Assembly (NCBI GenBank): GCA_038142205.1
Contig: JAYQJO010000001.1
Coordinates: forward strand, 992,001-1,056,000
Direction of reading: 5' to 3'
Origin: UBA7359 sp038142205
GTDB lineage: Bacteria > Pseudomonadota > Gammaproteobacteria > Eutrophobiales > Eutrophobiaceae
DNA length: 64,000 bases
Shown: piece after piece, positions 47,868-57,015 of the stretch
Layout of the letters: each line of letters starts with the position of its first letter
How positions within the stretch are numbered: the stretch's first letter is position 1
Translations under genes and position numbers: made by a program
Notes under the pieces: generated by a model
What the model saw: only the letters and a program-made list of their open reading frames with translations
Databases searched by the model: none
Told to the model about the DNA's origin: nothing

Positions 47868-48716
47868 TTATTTTTTAACTAAAGGTACACCATAATCCAT
47901 TAGAATTTTCTCTATTTCTGCCTTATTCTCTTTAATAACTTTGTTAATTTTTTCTTTCCATGCTTTCTCACCGTATCTCACCGCCATAGAGTTACTAAAT
48001 GCAAATCTCATTTCACGATTCTTTTTAACATCATCTTTAACAGGCAATAGGACTAATTCTGCTTTGTCCTTATATTTTTTAGCATAATAACCAGCTGTTG
48101 GTCCCCATACAACTGCAGCATCAATTTCTCCAGCGACAATATCTTTAACCAAGGTATGACCTGGGTCATTTTTTACATTACCTGGATGTCCTTGATACGG
48201 TCTTATATACCCCATCAAATTATGATAGAACACCCATAATTGACCTGGGCCACGATCGGTTACACCAATTTTCACTTTTATATTATTTTCTTCTACAACC
48301 TTTGTAAGCATTTTAGCTTCTGTCACAGCATCAAGCTTTCTACCTTTTGCATATACCAGGACGTATGTTGTTGTGTAATATGGATCCGTTGTTGCCGCTA
48401 ATTCAAAACTAGATGGCACGTTTATTACTAAATCACACTTATAGCCTGGGCTATCCTCTGACTCTGCTCTTAATGTATTTCTGATAAATCCCATACGTTG
48501 TGGGAAAAACTCATACTTGAGTTTTAAACCTAGTTTTTTTGCCAGAAGTTCAGCAATCTTGTTTTCATAACCTTCTTCTTTATGGTTAGACATTGGCAAC
48601 ATATACGGATCGGCACAGACTTTTAAATATTCTGCATCAGGCAGTCCTGTATCATCAGCAAAAGCCTGCTGTAGCAATATAAATAATAGCAATAAAATAG
48701 AGTTAATAATTTTCAT
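47868..48716 (-). CDS. xoxJ: XoxJ/MxaJ-like periplasmic binding protein
   Basis: About 282 residues with a signal peptide (MKIINSILLLLFILLQQAFA). The fold is that of the extracellular solute-binding family 3: LKVCADPYMLPMSN at the N-terminus and EIDAAVVWGPTAGYYA in the second lobe are characteristic of MxaJ/XoxJ. XoxJ is thought to assist activation or partner interaction of the PQQ methanol dehydrogenase. It is downstream of xoxF and the blue copper gene on the same strand. Neither the ATG at 48716 nor that at 48743 has a good ribosome-binding site; I prefer 48716 because it gives a compact signal peptide. Confidence 0.88.
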   Translation of the reverse strand: MKIINSILLLLFILLQQAFADDTGLPDAEYLKVCADPYMLPMSNHKEEGYENKIAELLAKKLGLKLKYEFFPQRMGFIRNTLRAESEDSPGYKCDLVINVPSSFELAATTDPYYTTTYVLVYAKGRKLDAVTEAKMLTKVVEENNIKVKIGVTDRGPGQLWVFYHNLMGYIRPYQGHPGNVKNDPGHTLVKDIVAGEIDAAVVWGPTAGYYAKKYKDKAELVLLPVKDDVKKNREMRFAFSNSMAVRYGEKAWKEKINKVIKENKAEIEKILMDYGVPLVKK

Positions 48717-48787
48717 ATTTTTAAATAAGCCTGCTCTATACATACAAACAGGCTATCCATTGTTGAATTTAGCAATTAATTTTCCAA

Positions 48788-49228
48788 TTATATGGTAGGT
48801 TTAACCTTATTTATTTTACCAAGTAAGCGACGGAACGGGCCTTCCAATGTATCCATAGCTGTTTGTTTGTAGGCAGCAATATCATCAGCAGAGACATCAC
48901 CCACAACAATAACACCAACCATGCCAAAACCAATGTGAGGTAAACAAACATATGAGTATATTCCTGATTTTTCCATAGTCAGTGAAATATTATCACCCAT
49001 AGCACCTGCCCATGGTGTAGCGCCTTCAGGAATCAAACCTTCCACTGATTGTGAATTATGAGAATTCATATTTGAGAATGCTACTTTATCACCTTCAGCG
49101 ACATACAAAATAGCGTTTTCAAATGCGCGTGGCCCAGCTTTAATAACGTGATCAGCTGCACTGACAATAGTAGGTAACATATATACCGATACTGCTAAAA
49201 CTACAGCTAGAACATTTCTTATACTCAT
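48788..49228 (-). CDS. Pseudoazurin-like blue copper protein of the xoxF cluster
   Basis: About 146 residues with a signal peptide ending near residue 25. Type 1 copper ligands are all present: H57 in NSHNSQ, C95, H98 and M103 in YVCLPHIGFGM, the pseudoazurin/amicyanin arrangement. The ATG at 49228 has GGAG upstream. The gene lies between xoxF and xoxJ, where other methylotrophs commonly have the cytochrome c gene xoxG; no CxxCH protein is visible in the window. I infer that it may take electrons from XoxF. A terminator between xoxF and this gene would make transcription partly independent. Confidence 0.85.
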   Translation of the reverse strand: MSIRNVLAVVLAVSVYMLPTIVSAADHVIKAGPRAFENAILYVAEGDKVAFSNMNSHNSQSVEGLIPEGATPWAGAMGDNISLTMEKSGIYSYVCLPHIGFGMVGVIVVGDVSADDIAAYKQTAMDTLEGPFRRLLGKINKVKPTI

Positions 49229-49419
49229 ACTTATCATCTCCAAACAACAGTTATATAGAATATTTATGATTATTTATTTTAGATAAATAAATTTATTAAT
49301 TTTAAAAGTTGAGTTTTTTTTTCAACTAAGACTTCTGACTTCTTAACTTTAAACTAGTTCTCTTATTTATTTTAAAAATCACGGAACTTTAGTATTTTTA
49401 AATCAAGGATAATAAAAAA

Positions 49420-49446
49420 ATCCCCGACACCAATGATGTCGGGGAT
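49420..49446 (-). terminator. Rho-independent terminator after xoxF
   Basis: ATCCCCGACA (49420-49429) pairs with TGTCGGGGAT (49437-49446) around a 7-base loop. On the minus strand it is followed by TTTTTTATTA. It lies 35 bases past the xoxF stop. The rest of the 49229-49481 gap is AT-rich and must contain the promoter or read-through region for the blue copper gene. Confidence 0.88.
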
Positions 49447-49481
49447 CCATCATAACAAACTTAGTTACGTTTGTTTAACGC

Positions 49482-51449
49482 TTAAGGCAGGCTAAATACC
49501 ATTAACACACCACTGTTACGTGATGAATTCAACAGTTTACGATAACCACCTACAGCACCTAATGCAGCTTCACCTGGAGCAGCAGCTAGGCCTGGGATAG
49601 CGACAACTGCGCCAGCCCAACCGCCGATACCTGAAAGGATACCAACGTACTGTTTACCTTTATGCGCCCAAGAGTTGAAGTTGCCGATAATGCCAGAAGG
49701 AGTTTTGAACTTCCAAAGTAGCTTACCAGACTTCGCGTCAATTGCTTTAGCATAAGCATCAAGCGTTCCGTAGAACACTACGTCGCCAGCTGTTGCAAGT
49801 GCACCAGACCAAACAGACCATTGTTCAACAATGTTCCATACGATCTTACCTTTGTCTGCATCCCAAGCAATGAAGTTACCCATGTTGTCCTTAGCAGCGT
49901 TATTGTTAGGACAATCTGGACATACAGCGCCAGCAGGATACATAGTCAAGTTAGCGTTAACATAAGCTTGACCTGCAGTGTATTGGTTACCACCAGCAGC
50001 ATAACTAACTGGCTCGTAAGTCATACATACGTGATTGGTTGGGACATAGAACAAACCGGTACGTGGAGAATAAGCAGCAGGCTGCTGATCTTTTGTACCT
50101 AGTGCTGCAGGACAAACGTCCTTAGACACCGTGTCTTCACCATTTTTGTGGGTAGAATACTGGTCGAGCGTTTGAGGGTAACCCGTTTTCATGTCAACGT
50201 GGCTAGCCCAGTTAACAGCAGGGTCATACTTTTCAGCAACAAGTAATTCACCAGTTTTACGATTCATGGTATAGCCAAAACCGTTACGATCGAAGTGAAC
50301 TAAAGCTGGGGTCATTTTGCCCTTAACTTTCATATCAGCAAGGATCATTTCGTTAATGCCATCATAGTCCCATTCATCATGCGGGGTCATTTGATAAGCC
50401 CAACGTGCAACACCAGTGTCGATGTCACGAGCAAAAATAGTCATAGACCATTTATTGTCGCCCGGACGTACAACTGGGTTCCAAGTAGATGGGTTACCAG
50501 AACCGTAGTACAACAGATTTTCATCAAAATCCGCTGGCCACCAACCCCAAGTAGAACCACCACCAGACTTCCACGCATCACTCAGACCTTTACATTTATT
50601 AGGTCCAGTTGCAGGCGCTTTCCAGTCAGCGTTAGAACACCAGGTTTTCAATGAAGAATCTTTACCTACTTTCTTACCTAAAGAGGTCGTATTCGCGTCG
50701 AAAAGAATATCTTCATCAGGACCCATTGAGAATGCACGCCATGCCAGTGAGCCGTCTTTCGCATTGTAAGCAGCTAACCAACAACGAACACCAAACTCAG
50801 CACCCGAACAACCGGTGATGACTTTGTCTTTCATTGGGTGTGGTGCATTGGTATTGGTCATACCACTAGCAGGACCTACGCCAACACCTGGTTTAGAGTT
50901 AAGATCGCTAGTAATTTCACTACCGTTTTTAACACTCCATTTAACTTCACCAGTTTTAGCATTTAATGCAACTAATGTGCTATCTGCTTGTTGTAAGTAG
51001 ATTTGGCCCATTGAATAACCTAAACCACGGTTAACGATATCACAACACATGACAGGAACAGTTTCTGCTTCGTCTTGTTGTGGTTCGTAATACCAAACGA
51101 TTTCAAGGGTATCCAAACTAATTGCAAAAACGTCATTCGGGAATGAAGAATGGATGTATAAGGTATCACCGCTCAAGCCAGTTGCGCTTGCTGGTAGTAC
51201 CAAAGGTCCACCTTCATGACCTTGCAGACGGCCAGTTGAAAAAGTCCAGGCAGTAACAATTTTACTAGCGTTTTTGTTGTTGATTTGATTCAACTCCGTA
51301 TACCGCCAGTTATTATAGTCACCCCCAGGGAAAGCCCAGTAATTAGGATTGGCGTTCAGCTTGCGAACTTCATCATTCGCAAGGACTGAAGTCGACAGTC
51401 CTAATGCCAATAAGGCAATAAGGCACTTCTTAATTGATAATTTTGTCAT
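49482..51449 (-). CDS. xoxF: Lanthanide-dependent PQQ methanol dehydrogenase
   Basis: 655 residues, periplasmic, with signal peptide MTKLSIKKCLIALLALGLS… cleaved near residue 25. It has PQQ-type beta-propeller repeats, the vicinal Cys-Cys pair (VPVMCCDIVNRG) and TGCSGAEFGVRCWLA. In TPHDEWDYDGINE the catalytic Asp is followed two residues on by a second Asp, the lanthanide-coordinating signature of XoxF that MxaF lacks. It oxidises methanol to formaldehyde or formate. It is longer than most XoxF proteins because of two cysteine-bearing insertions (near WCSNADWKAPATGPNKC and AVCPDCPNNN). AGGAGGAGGTC directly precedes the ATG, predicting strong translation. Confidence 0.95.
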   Translation of the reverse strand: MTKLSIKKCLIALLALGLSTSVLANDEVRKLNANPNYWAFPGGDYNNWRYTELNQINNKNASKIVTAWTFSTGRLQGHEGGPLVLPASATGLSGDTLYIHSSFPNDVFAISLDTLEIVWYYEPQQDEAETVPVMCCDIVNRGLGYSMGQIYLQQADSTLVALNAKTGEVKWSVKNGSEITSDLNSKPGVGVGPASGMTNTNAPHPMKDKVITGCSGAEFGVRCWLAAYNAKDGSLAWRAFSMGPDEDILFDANTTSLGKKVGKDSSLKTWCSNADWKAPATGPNKCKGLSDAWKSGGGSTWGWWPADFDENLLYYGSGNPSTWNPVVRPGDNKWSMTIFARDIDTGVARWAYQMTPHDEWDYDGINEMILADMKVKGKMTPALVHFDRNGFGYTMNRKTGELLVAEKYDPAVNWASHVDMKTGYPQTLDQYSTHKNGEDTVSKDVCPAALGTKDQQPAAYSPRTGLFYVPTNHVCMTYEPVSYAAGGNQYTAGQAYVNANLTMYPAGAVCPDCPNNNAAKDNMGNFIAWDADKGKIVWNIVEQWSVWSGALATAGDVVFYGTLDAYAKAIDAKSGKLLWKFKTPSGIIGNFNSWAHKGKQYVGILSGIGGWAGAVVAIPGLAAAPGEAALGAVGGYRKLLNSSRNSGVLMVFSLP

Positions 51450-51504
51450 GACCTCCTCCTCTATTTAGTTGATCATGTTTTGATCTCGTAACACAAAATA
51501 ACTA

Positions 51505-51534
51505 TATAGCACCTCGAGATCATAAAGTGCTATA
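51505..51534 (-). promoter_or_regulatory. Hairpin in the xoxF leader; 51450-52054 otherwise non-coding
   Basis: TATAGCAC (51505-51512) pairs with GTGCTATA (51527-51534) around a 14-base loop, 56 bases before the xoxF start. It lies in a 605-base gap that is AT-rich and has no ORF I can support. Such a long upstream region fits a regulated, highly expressed gene; promoter elements could not be assigned with confidence. Confidence 0.4.
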
Positions 51535-52054
51535 GAGTTTTAAAACTGTTAATTGAATTTCTAAAAAAAATGAAAAGAACGTAGGAATTAGCCACTGGGA
51601 TTCTAGTAGCCTTAAATAGGTAGAACATTAGTAATACAGAAAAATGCATACTTTTTTATGCTAATTCCTTATTCAGTTATTTACTGAACTATTTATTGTT
51701 TTTTATTATTATTATTTAGCCAAACTAAATACGCTTAAATATAAAAGCGAAATTTTTTATTTAAAGCTGCTGACAATTAGATTGTCTTAAATATTAGCTT
51801 CTTTAACTAAATAATACTGTTCTGTAGTGAGCTGATTTTGGGAAATTTTCCCCTACAGCGCAACCTAATTTTTAACCTTAATAAATCTGTCTAGGTTATT
51901 ATATTAAACATATTTTATGGTGCAGCGCACAATAAAATTAATTACTAATTTCTATCCTAATGTAGTTTTTTTATTTTAAGTAATCAAGCTATGAAAGCAA
52001 TTATTTATGTTAATTTCACATAATTAAATCGTTTTACCATGAAAAACATCGATT

Positions 52055-52435
52055 CTATTTGCTTTTAGCTGTCGGTTTAACCATTTTCACTTGTTTAACA
52101 GTTATACAGCTGGCTTCCGCTACTTTTCTTGCTTCAATTAGTTCTTTATAGAATTTTTCCCCTCTTTGATTATCCCTAAAAGCCGCGCCTTTCTCGCCAG
52201 GCATCTTTTTATTTCGTTCAAAAGTACGACCTTCTTCATAATTACTAAACGTCATAGTAGCTCTGATTGCATCGTACCTACATGAACAAGTATAAGAGTT
52301 TTCTTCCGTTTGCCCTCCTAATTTATCCATACAATCTAATACATAGTGAACTGTTTCATAAGTTGGATATTCATTAGCAAAAACTGAAAATGTTCCTACT
52401 AAAAATAGTATCGTACCTGCTAGTAACTCTCTCAT
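52055..52435 (-). CDS. Small secreted Cys-rich protein upstream of xoxF
   Basis: 126 residues with a signal peptide (MRELLAGTILFLVGTFSVFA). The mature part has four cysteines (VLDCMDKLGG, YTCSCRY, EASCITV) that could form two disulfides, and an RGE-rich helix. I recall similar small periplasmic proteins near PQQ alcohol dehydrogenase genes, but no function. It is on the xoxF strand, 605 bases upstream of xoxF. Confidence 0.7.
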   Translation of the reverse strand: MRELLAGTILFLVGTFSVFANEYPTYETVHYVLDCMDKLGGQTEENSYTCSCRYDAIRATMTFSNYEEGRTFERNKKMPGEKGAAFRDNQRGEKFYKELIEARKVAEASCITVKQVKMVKPTAKSK

Positions 52436-52515
52436 TTTTCTATCTCCTAGGCTTCTATCTATTACGTCTAAATAATGTTTTATCGTTCTGAAACTACTAT
52501 TTAGATAATGACTTT

Positions 52516-53796
52516 TTAATTAGTTTCACTTCTCGACAAATATGGTTCGATTATTTCCATTAACCTTCTTAAATTACCTTTATTATCTTCTATCACTTTG
52601 CGGCCTTTTTCTCCCATATTATGCCTATGGTTTGCATCACTCAACATTACACTAACTTCCATTGCTAACTCTTCAGCATTGGAAACGACAATTAGCGCAT
52701 TATTTTCAGTAAGTAACTGCGTTACTTCTGCAAAGTTATAAGTATACTGACCAGATATTACAGGAAGCCCTAAGCTTGCTGGTTCCATCATATTTTGTCC
52801 TCCCGTATTCACTAAACTACCTCCAACAAATGCAATTTGTGAAGCAGCATAGTGTAATTGCAGCTCTCCTAAAGTATCCAGAATATAAAGACTGTATTCA
52901 TCGGAAAAGCTTTTGTCTTCAGTTCGTTTAAGATATTTCAACTTTGCTGCATCACACAAAGAAGTTACCTTGCTTACTCTATCTGGATGACGAGGAGCTA
53001 AAATCAGGATTGTGTTAGGATATTTTTTTAAAACTTCTTGATGTGCTTTTAATACAATCTCCTCTTCACCGTCCTGTGTACTAGCAGCAATCCAAATAGG
53101 TCTGTTAACAGAAAAATATCGTTTCAATGATTCTGCTTGTTCTGTAATGCTGTGGGGGATAGTAATATCAAATTTTAAATTACCAGCAACAACAATATTT
53201 TCCTTATTAGCTCCAAAAGAAATAAACCTTTCTGCATCATTTTTCGTCTGAGCGGCAATGACACTCACCTTACTTAAGGTCTGTTTCATCAGGCCTGAAA
53301 CTAATTGATAGCCTTTTGATGATTTTTCACTTAAACGTGCATTAACTATTAATATCGGTATATTAGTTACATAACATGACTGATATAGATTTGGCCAAAT
53401 TTCTGTTTCCATAGTAATGAGCACTGATGGCTTAACCAAATTAATAAAACGATTTACAGAAAAAGGTAAATCATAAGGCAAATAAAGGTGCGTTATATCT
53501 TCACCAAAATGCTGATTAATTGTATAAGCGCCTGTCGGTGTAACCGTTGTAACAAGTACTCGATAGTTTGAATACTGTTCAAGTAATTTAGAAATAATCG
53601 GTTTTGCTGCATTCACTTCTCCAACTGAAACGGCATGTATCCATAAAACAGGTTTATTTTGTATTTCCCATTTAAAGAAACCGAACCTTTCCTGCCAACG
53701 CAATCTATAAGCCGTATTCTTGAAGCCTAAGAAATAAAGTCGGGCAAGGACAAAAGGAACAAACAAGTAAATAATTAAGGTATATAATGAACGCAA
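52516..53796 (-). CDS. waaA: 3-deoxy-D-manno-octulosonic acid (Kdo) transferase
   Basis: 426 residues. A membrane-anchoring N-terminus is followed by a GT-B fold: WIHAVSVGEVNAAKPII, METEIWPNLY, NARLSEKSSKGYQ and the sugar-nucleotide-binding FVGGSLVNTGGQNMMEPA. WaaA adds Kdo to lipid A precursor at the inner membrane. It follows hldD by 11 bases in an hldE-hldD-waaA set for inner-core LPS. Confidence 0.95.
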   Translation of the reverse strand: MRSLYTLIIYLFVPFVLARLYFLGFKNTAYRLRWQERFGFFKWEIQNKPVLWIHAVSVGEVNAAKPIISKLLEQYSNYRVLVTTVTPTGAYTINQHFGEDITHLYLPYDLPFSVNRFINLVKPSVLITMETEIWPNLYQSCYVTNIPILIVNARLSEKSSKGYQLVSGLMKQTLSKVSVIAAQTKNDAERFISFGANKENIVVAGNLKFDITIPHSITEQAESLKRYFSVNRPIWIAASTQDGEEEIVLKAHQEVLKKYPNTILILAPRHPDRVSKVTSLCDAAKLKYLKRTEDKSFSDEYSLYILDTLGELQLHYAASQIAFVGGSLVNTGGQNMMEPASLGLPVISGQYTYNFAEVTQLLTENNALIVVSNAEELAMEVSVMLSDANHRHNMGEKGRKVIEDNKGNLRRLMEIIEPYLSRSETN

Positions 53797-53807
53797 TGGC
53801 TTACTGT

Positions 53808-54767
53808 TTACTTAACAAAAGAATCAGAATTAAGTTCATCAAGATAAGCATTAACGCCTTCATCTAATGAAGTAAATTCATAATCACAACCTGTAGCACG
53901 CAATTGTTGCAGATTCGCTTCAGTATAACTTTGATAACTATCTTTTAAATTTTCAGGGAAAGGAATGTATGTCAGCTTTCCCTTGCCATGCTTTTTAATA
54001 ACAAGCTTGGCAACATCATTAAAACTATTTGCCTTGCCAGTACCAACATTAAATATACCTGACACACCTGAATGCTCCTTCATCCATAAATTAATATTTA
54101 CAACATCATCAACAAAGATAAAATCACGCAACTGTTCACCATCGGCATAACCATGACTGCCTTCAAACAATTTTAATTCATTTGAGTCTTTTAGCTGATT
54201 GTTGAAATGATAAACAACACTTGCCATGCCTTTTTTATGTGCTTCACGTGAACCAAACACATTAAAATAACGTAAACCGACAGTTTGTGATTTTATTTTC
54301 GGTTTTAATTTACGGACATAATTATCAAACAGCAATTTTGAATAACCATATACATTGATAGGCTGTTCATTTTCGATTTCTTCAGAGAAGTTCGTGTTGA
54401 CTCCATAAACAGCCGCACTCGATGCATAAACAAAAGGAATAGATCGTTCCAGACAAAAATGGAGTAGCTCCTTTGAGTAAGTGTAATTATTATCCATCAT
54501 ATACTGCCCATCCCATTCCGTTGTTGTTGAGCATGCACCTTGATGAAAAACAAAGTCAATGTTATCGCACACTTTACCTTCATTAGCGATAGCCCGACGA
54601 AAGTCCGACTTATCCATATAATCAGCAATATCATTAACTACCATGTTTTCAAACTTCTTGCCGTTTTTTAAATCATCAACAACAAGAATATCGGTATAAC
54701 CTGCTTTATTAAGCCCGCTAACAAGCTGACTACCAATAAACCCTGCTCCACCCGTAACTACTATCAT
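53808..54767 (-). CDS. hldD: ADP-L-glycero-D-manno-heptose 6-epimerase
   Basis: About 319 residues. The Rossmann start MIVVTGGAGFIGSQLV fixes the ATG at 54767, with AGAGAG just upstream; an in-frame extension to 54824 would overlap hldE and lacks homology. Family features include VFHQGACSTTTEWDG, the catalytic Tyr in INVYGYSKLLFD and LRYFNVFGSRE. It makes the heptose donor for LPS core. It lies 17 bases after hldE. Confidence 0.95.
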   Translation of the reverse strand: MIVVTGGAGFIGSQLVSGLNKAGYTDILVVDDLKNGKKFENMVVNDIADYMDKSDFRRAIANEGKVCDNIDFVFHQGACSTTTEWDGQYMMDNNYTYSKELLHFCLERSIPFVYASSAAVYGVNTNFSEEIENEQPINVYGYSKLLFDNYVRKLKPKIKSQTVGLRYFNVFGSREAHKKGMASVVYHFNNQLKDSNELKLFEGSHGYADGEQLRDFIFVDDVVNINLWMKEHSGVSGIFNVGTGKANSFNDVAKLVIKKHGKGKLTYIPFPENLKDSYQSYTEANLQQLRATGCDYEFTSLDEGVNAYLDELNSDSFVK

Positions 54768-54784
54768 ATATACTCTCTTATACC

Positions 54785-56206
54785 TTAATCTTTCATTTTT
54801 TCCAGAACTGATGTTGTAGAACACCCCTCTTCAAAAGCTAACACAACAACCTCTCCACCTGTTTGCCGTACAAATTCAGCCCCTACAATTTGGTCTTCCG
54901 TATAGTCTCCACCTTTTACTAGCACATCAGGCTTAAACATTGATATAAGTTGTTCAGGTGTATCTTCATGAAATGGCACAACCCAATCAACGCAAGCTAA
55001 AGCAGCCAGAACAGTCATTCTATTGTTTAACGGGTTTATAGGCCTCGTGTCGCCTTTTAGTCGTTTTACAGAGTCATCATCATTAACCGCAACGATTAAA
55101 CGATCACCTAATGATCTTGCCTTTGTTAGATAATTAATGTGCCCCATATGCAAAATATCAAAACAACCGTTTGTCATAACAATTTTCTCGCCATTGCTTC
55201 TGGCTTGATTAATCACTTCCAATGCCGCCTGACGCTCCATAGGAATATAAAGTTGATACTTATTAGAACTAGCGCTATTTAGTTCATCAACGGTAACTGT
55301 TGCGGCTCCCAGTTTTTCGACAACCAAACCTGCTGCTGTATTTGCCAGTGTAGTTGCTTGTTCTAACTCGTATTCGCAGGCTAACGCAGAAGCTAAAACA
55401 GCAATAACAGTATCACCCGCGCCAGTCACGTCATAAACTTCATGTGTTTCTGCTTTTAGATGCACTGGTTCATGATCACCTCTGATTAAGGTCATGCCTT
55501 TCTCGCCACGAGTAACGAGCAAAGCATTCAACTCCAATTCTTTACGTAGCTCGCTCGCTTTTTCGATTAAATCATCGTCTGACTTACATTCATCGACAAT
55601 CGCTTCAAATTCTTTTAAATTTGGCGTAATAATATCTGCTGATTTATAGGTACTGAAATCGTTTGATTTTGGATCGACCAACACTTTTACATTTTTTTCA
55701 TTAGCATATTTAATCAGTGTTTGGACTCTTTCCAGACTGCCTTTTGCATAATCAGATAAGACAACAACGTCGACAGATTCAATTAACTCTGAGTATTGTT
55801 CAATAAGTTCATTAGTATCAAAAGAACCTTTTTCTTTTTCATAATCAAGTCGAATTAATTGCTGATGTCGACTTAAAACACGTTGTTTGGTAATTGTTGA
55901 AAAGTTATCGCACTTGATGAAATGGCATTCCACACCTTTATCATTGAGTATTTTCTCTAATCGGTTAGAAGAATCATCTTTTCCTGTAATGCCTAATAAT
56001 TTAACACTGACATCTAACGATGAGATATTGATAGCGACATTGGCTGCACCACCAGCACGCTCTTCTGTACTCTCTACTCGTAAAACAGGAACAGGCGCTT
56101 CTGGAGAAATCCGGTTGGTTTCACCATAAATATATTGATCAAGTATAATGTCGCCGACAACTAAAACTCTTGCCGTATTTTTTGGTTGAAAAACGATTTC
56201 TTGCAT
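54785..56206 (-). CDS. hldE: Bifunctional heptose kinase/adenylyltransferase
   Basis: 473 residues. The N-terminal ribokinase-like domain has GGAANVAINISSL and DVTGAGDTVIAVL. The C-terminal nucleotidyltransferase has TNGCFDILHMGHINYL. The two domains phosphorylate and adenylylate D-glycero-beta-D-manno-heptose phosphates. It is the first gene of the LPS set and full length for the family. Confidence 0.96.
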   Translation of the reverse strand: MQEIVFQPKNTARVLVVGDIILDQYIYGETNRISPEAPVPVLRVESTEERAGGAANVAINISSLDVSVKLLGITGKDDSSNRLEKILNDKGVECHFIKCDNFSTITKQRVLSRHQQLIRLDYEKEKGSFDTNELIEQYSELIESVDVVVLSDYAKGSLERVQTLIKYANEKNVKVLVDPKSNDFSTYKSADIITPNLKEFEAIVDECKSDDDLIEKASELRKELELNALLVTRGEKGMTLIRGDHEPVHLKAETHEVYDVTGAGDTVIAVLASALACEYELEQATTLANTAAGLVVEKLGAATVTVDELNSASSNKYQLYIPMERQAALEVINQARSNGEKIVMTNGCFDILHMGHINYLTKARSLGDRLIVAVNDDDSVKRLKGDTRPINPLNNRMTVLAALACVDWVVPFHEDTPEQLISMFKPDVLVKGGDYTEDQIVGAEFVRQTGGEVVVLAFEEGCSTTSVLEKMKD

Positions 56207-56277
56207 TGCTATTGAATATTTTTGAATTAGGTCAATCCGAGGAATTTTAACACACGATAATTGTCATAGTATTCAAT

Positions 56278-57015
56278 ATGTTGGTTAAAACGCACCTATT
56301 TTTACTTTACTTGCTAATTAGCAGTTCTATTTGTTTTGCAAATAGCGACATTCCGGCGTTTTTTGAAGCAAATTACACTCTCTACAGCAATGATACTAAA
56401 GTCGGCTTAATGGAACGGCGTTTTTTTCAGCAAGATGATGGAAAGTATGTTTTTCGTTCAGAAAGTCGGACAACGGGATTCATCGCCCTGTTGAAAAAAG
56501 TTCATATCCTAGAAGAAAGTATCTGGGATTTAATCGGCTCAGATCTAACACCACTGAATTACCGCTACCATCGTACAAAAGGAAAAAAGCAAAGAGATGC
56601 AAAAATTAACTTTAATTGGGATACACAAAAAGTCACCAGTCAAGTCAACGATTCAACATGGCATATGCAAACGCAGAAAGGTATGCAAGATAAGTTGCTT
56701 TATCAATTAACAGTTATGTCTGTTCTTATGTCAGGTGATATTCCGGATAATTACCCTATCGCTGACGGTGGAAAAATAAAGCAATACTCATTTGAACACA
56801 TTGCAGATGAAACATTAAATACACCGCTTGGAGAGTTTAAAACCATAAAACTCGCTCTACACAAAAAAAACAAAAAACAAGAAAATTTTTTATGGTGTGC
56901 TTATGACTTAAATTTTCTACCTATTAAAGTCACTAGCACAGAAAAAGACGAGCGGCTTTCAACAGCAATCATTAAATCCATAAAAGGATTAGGTGATTTT
57001 ACTTTTAAAAATTAG
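56278..57015 (+). CDS. DUF3108 periplasmic protein
   Basis: 245 residues with a signal peptide (LLYLLISSSICFA). The mature part starts FFEANYTLYSNDTKVG, a beta-rich DUF3108 opening, and continues with NTPLGEFKTIKLALH. Function not established. The gene is convergent with dsbC and their stop codons abut exactly (57015/57016), leaving no room for a separate terminator. Confidence 0.8.
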   Translation: MLVKTHLFLLYLLISSSICFANSDIPAFFEANYTLYSNDTKVGLMERRFFQQDDGKYVFRSESRTTGFIALLKKVHILEESIWDLIGSDLTPLNYRYHRTKGKKQRDAKINFNWDTQKVTSQVNDSTWHMQTQKGMQDKLLYQLTVMSVLMSGDIPDNYPIADGGKIKQYSFEHIADETLNTPLGEFKTIKLALHKKNKKQENFLWCAYDLNFLPIKVTSTEKDERLSTAIIKSIKGLGDFTFKN

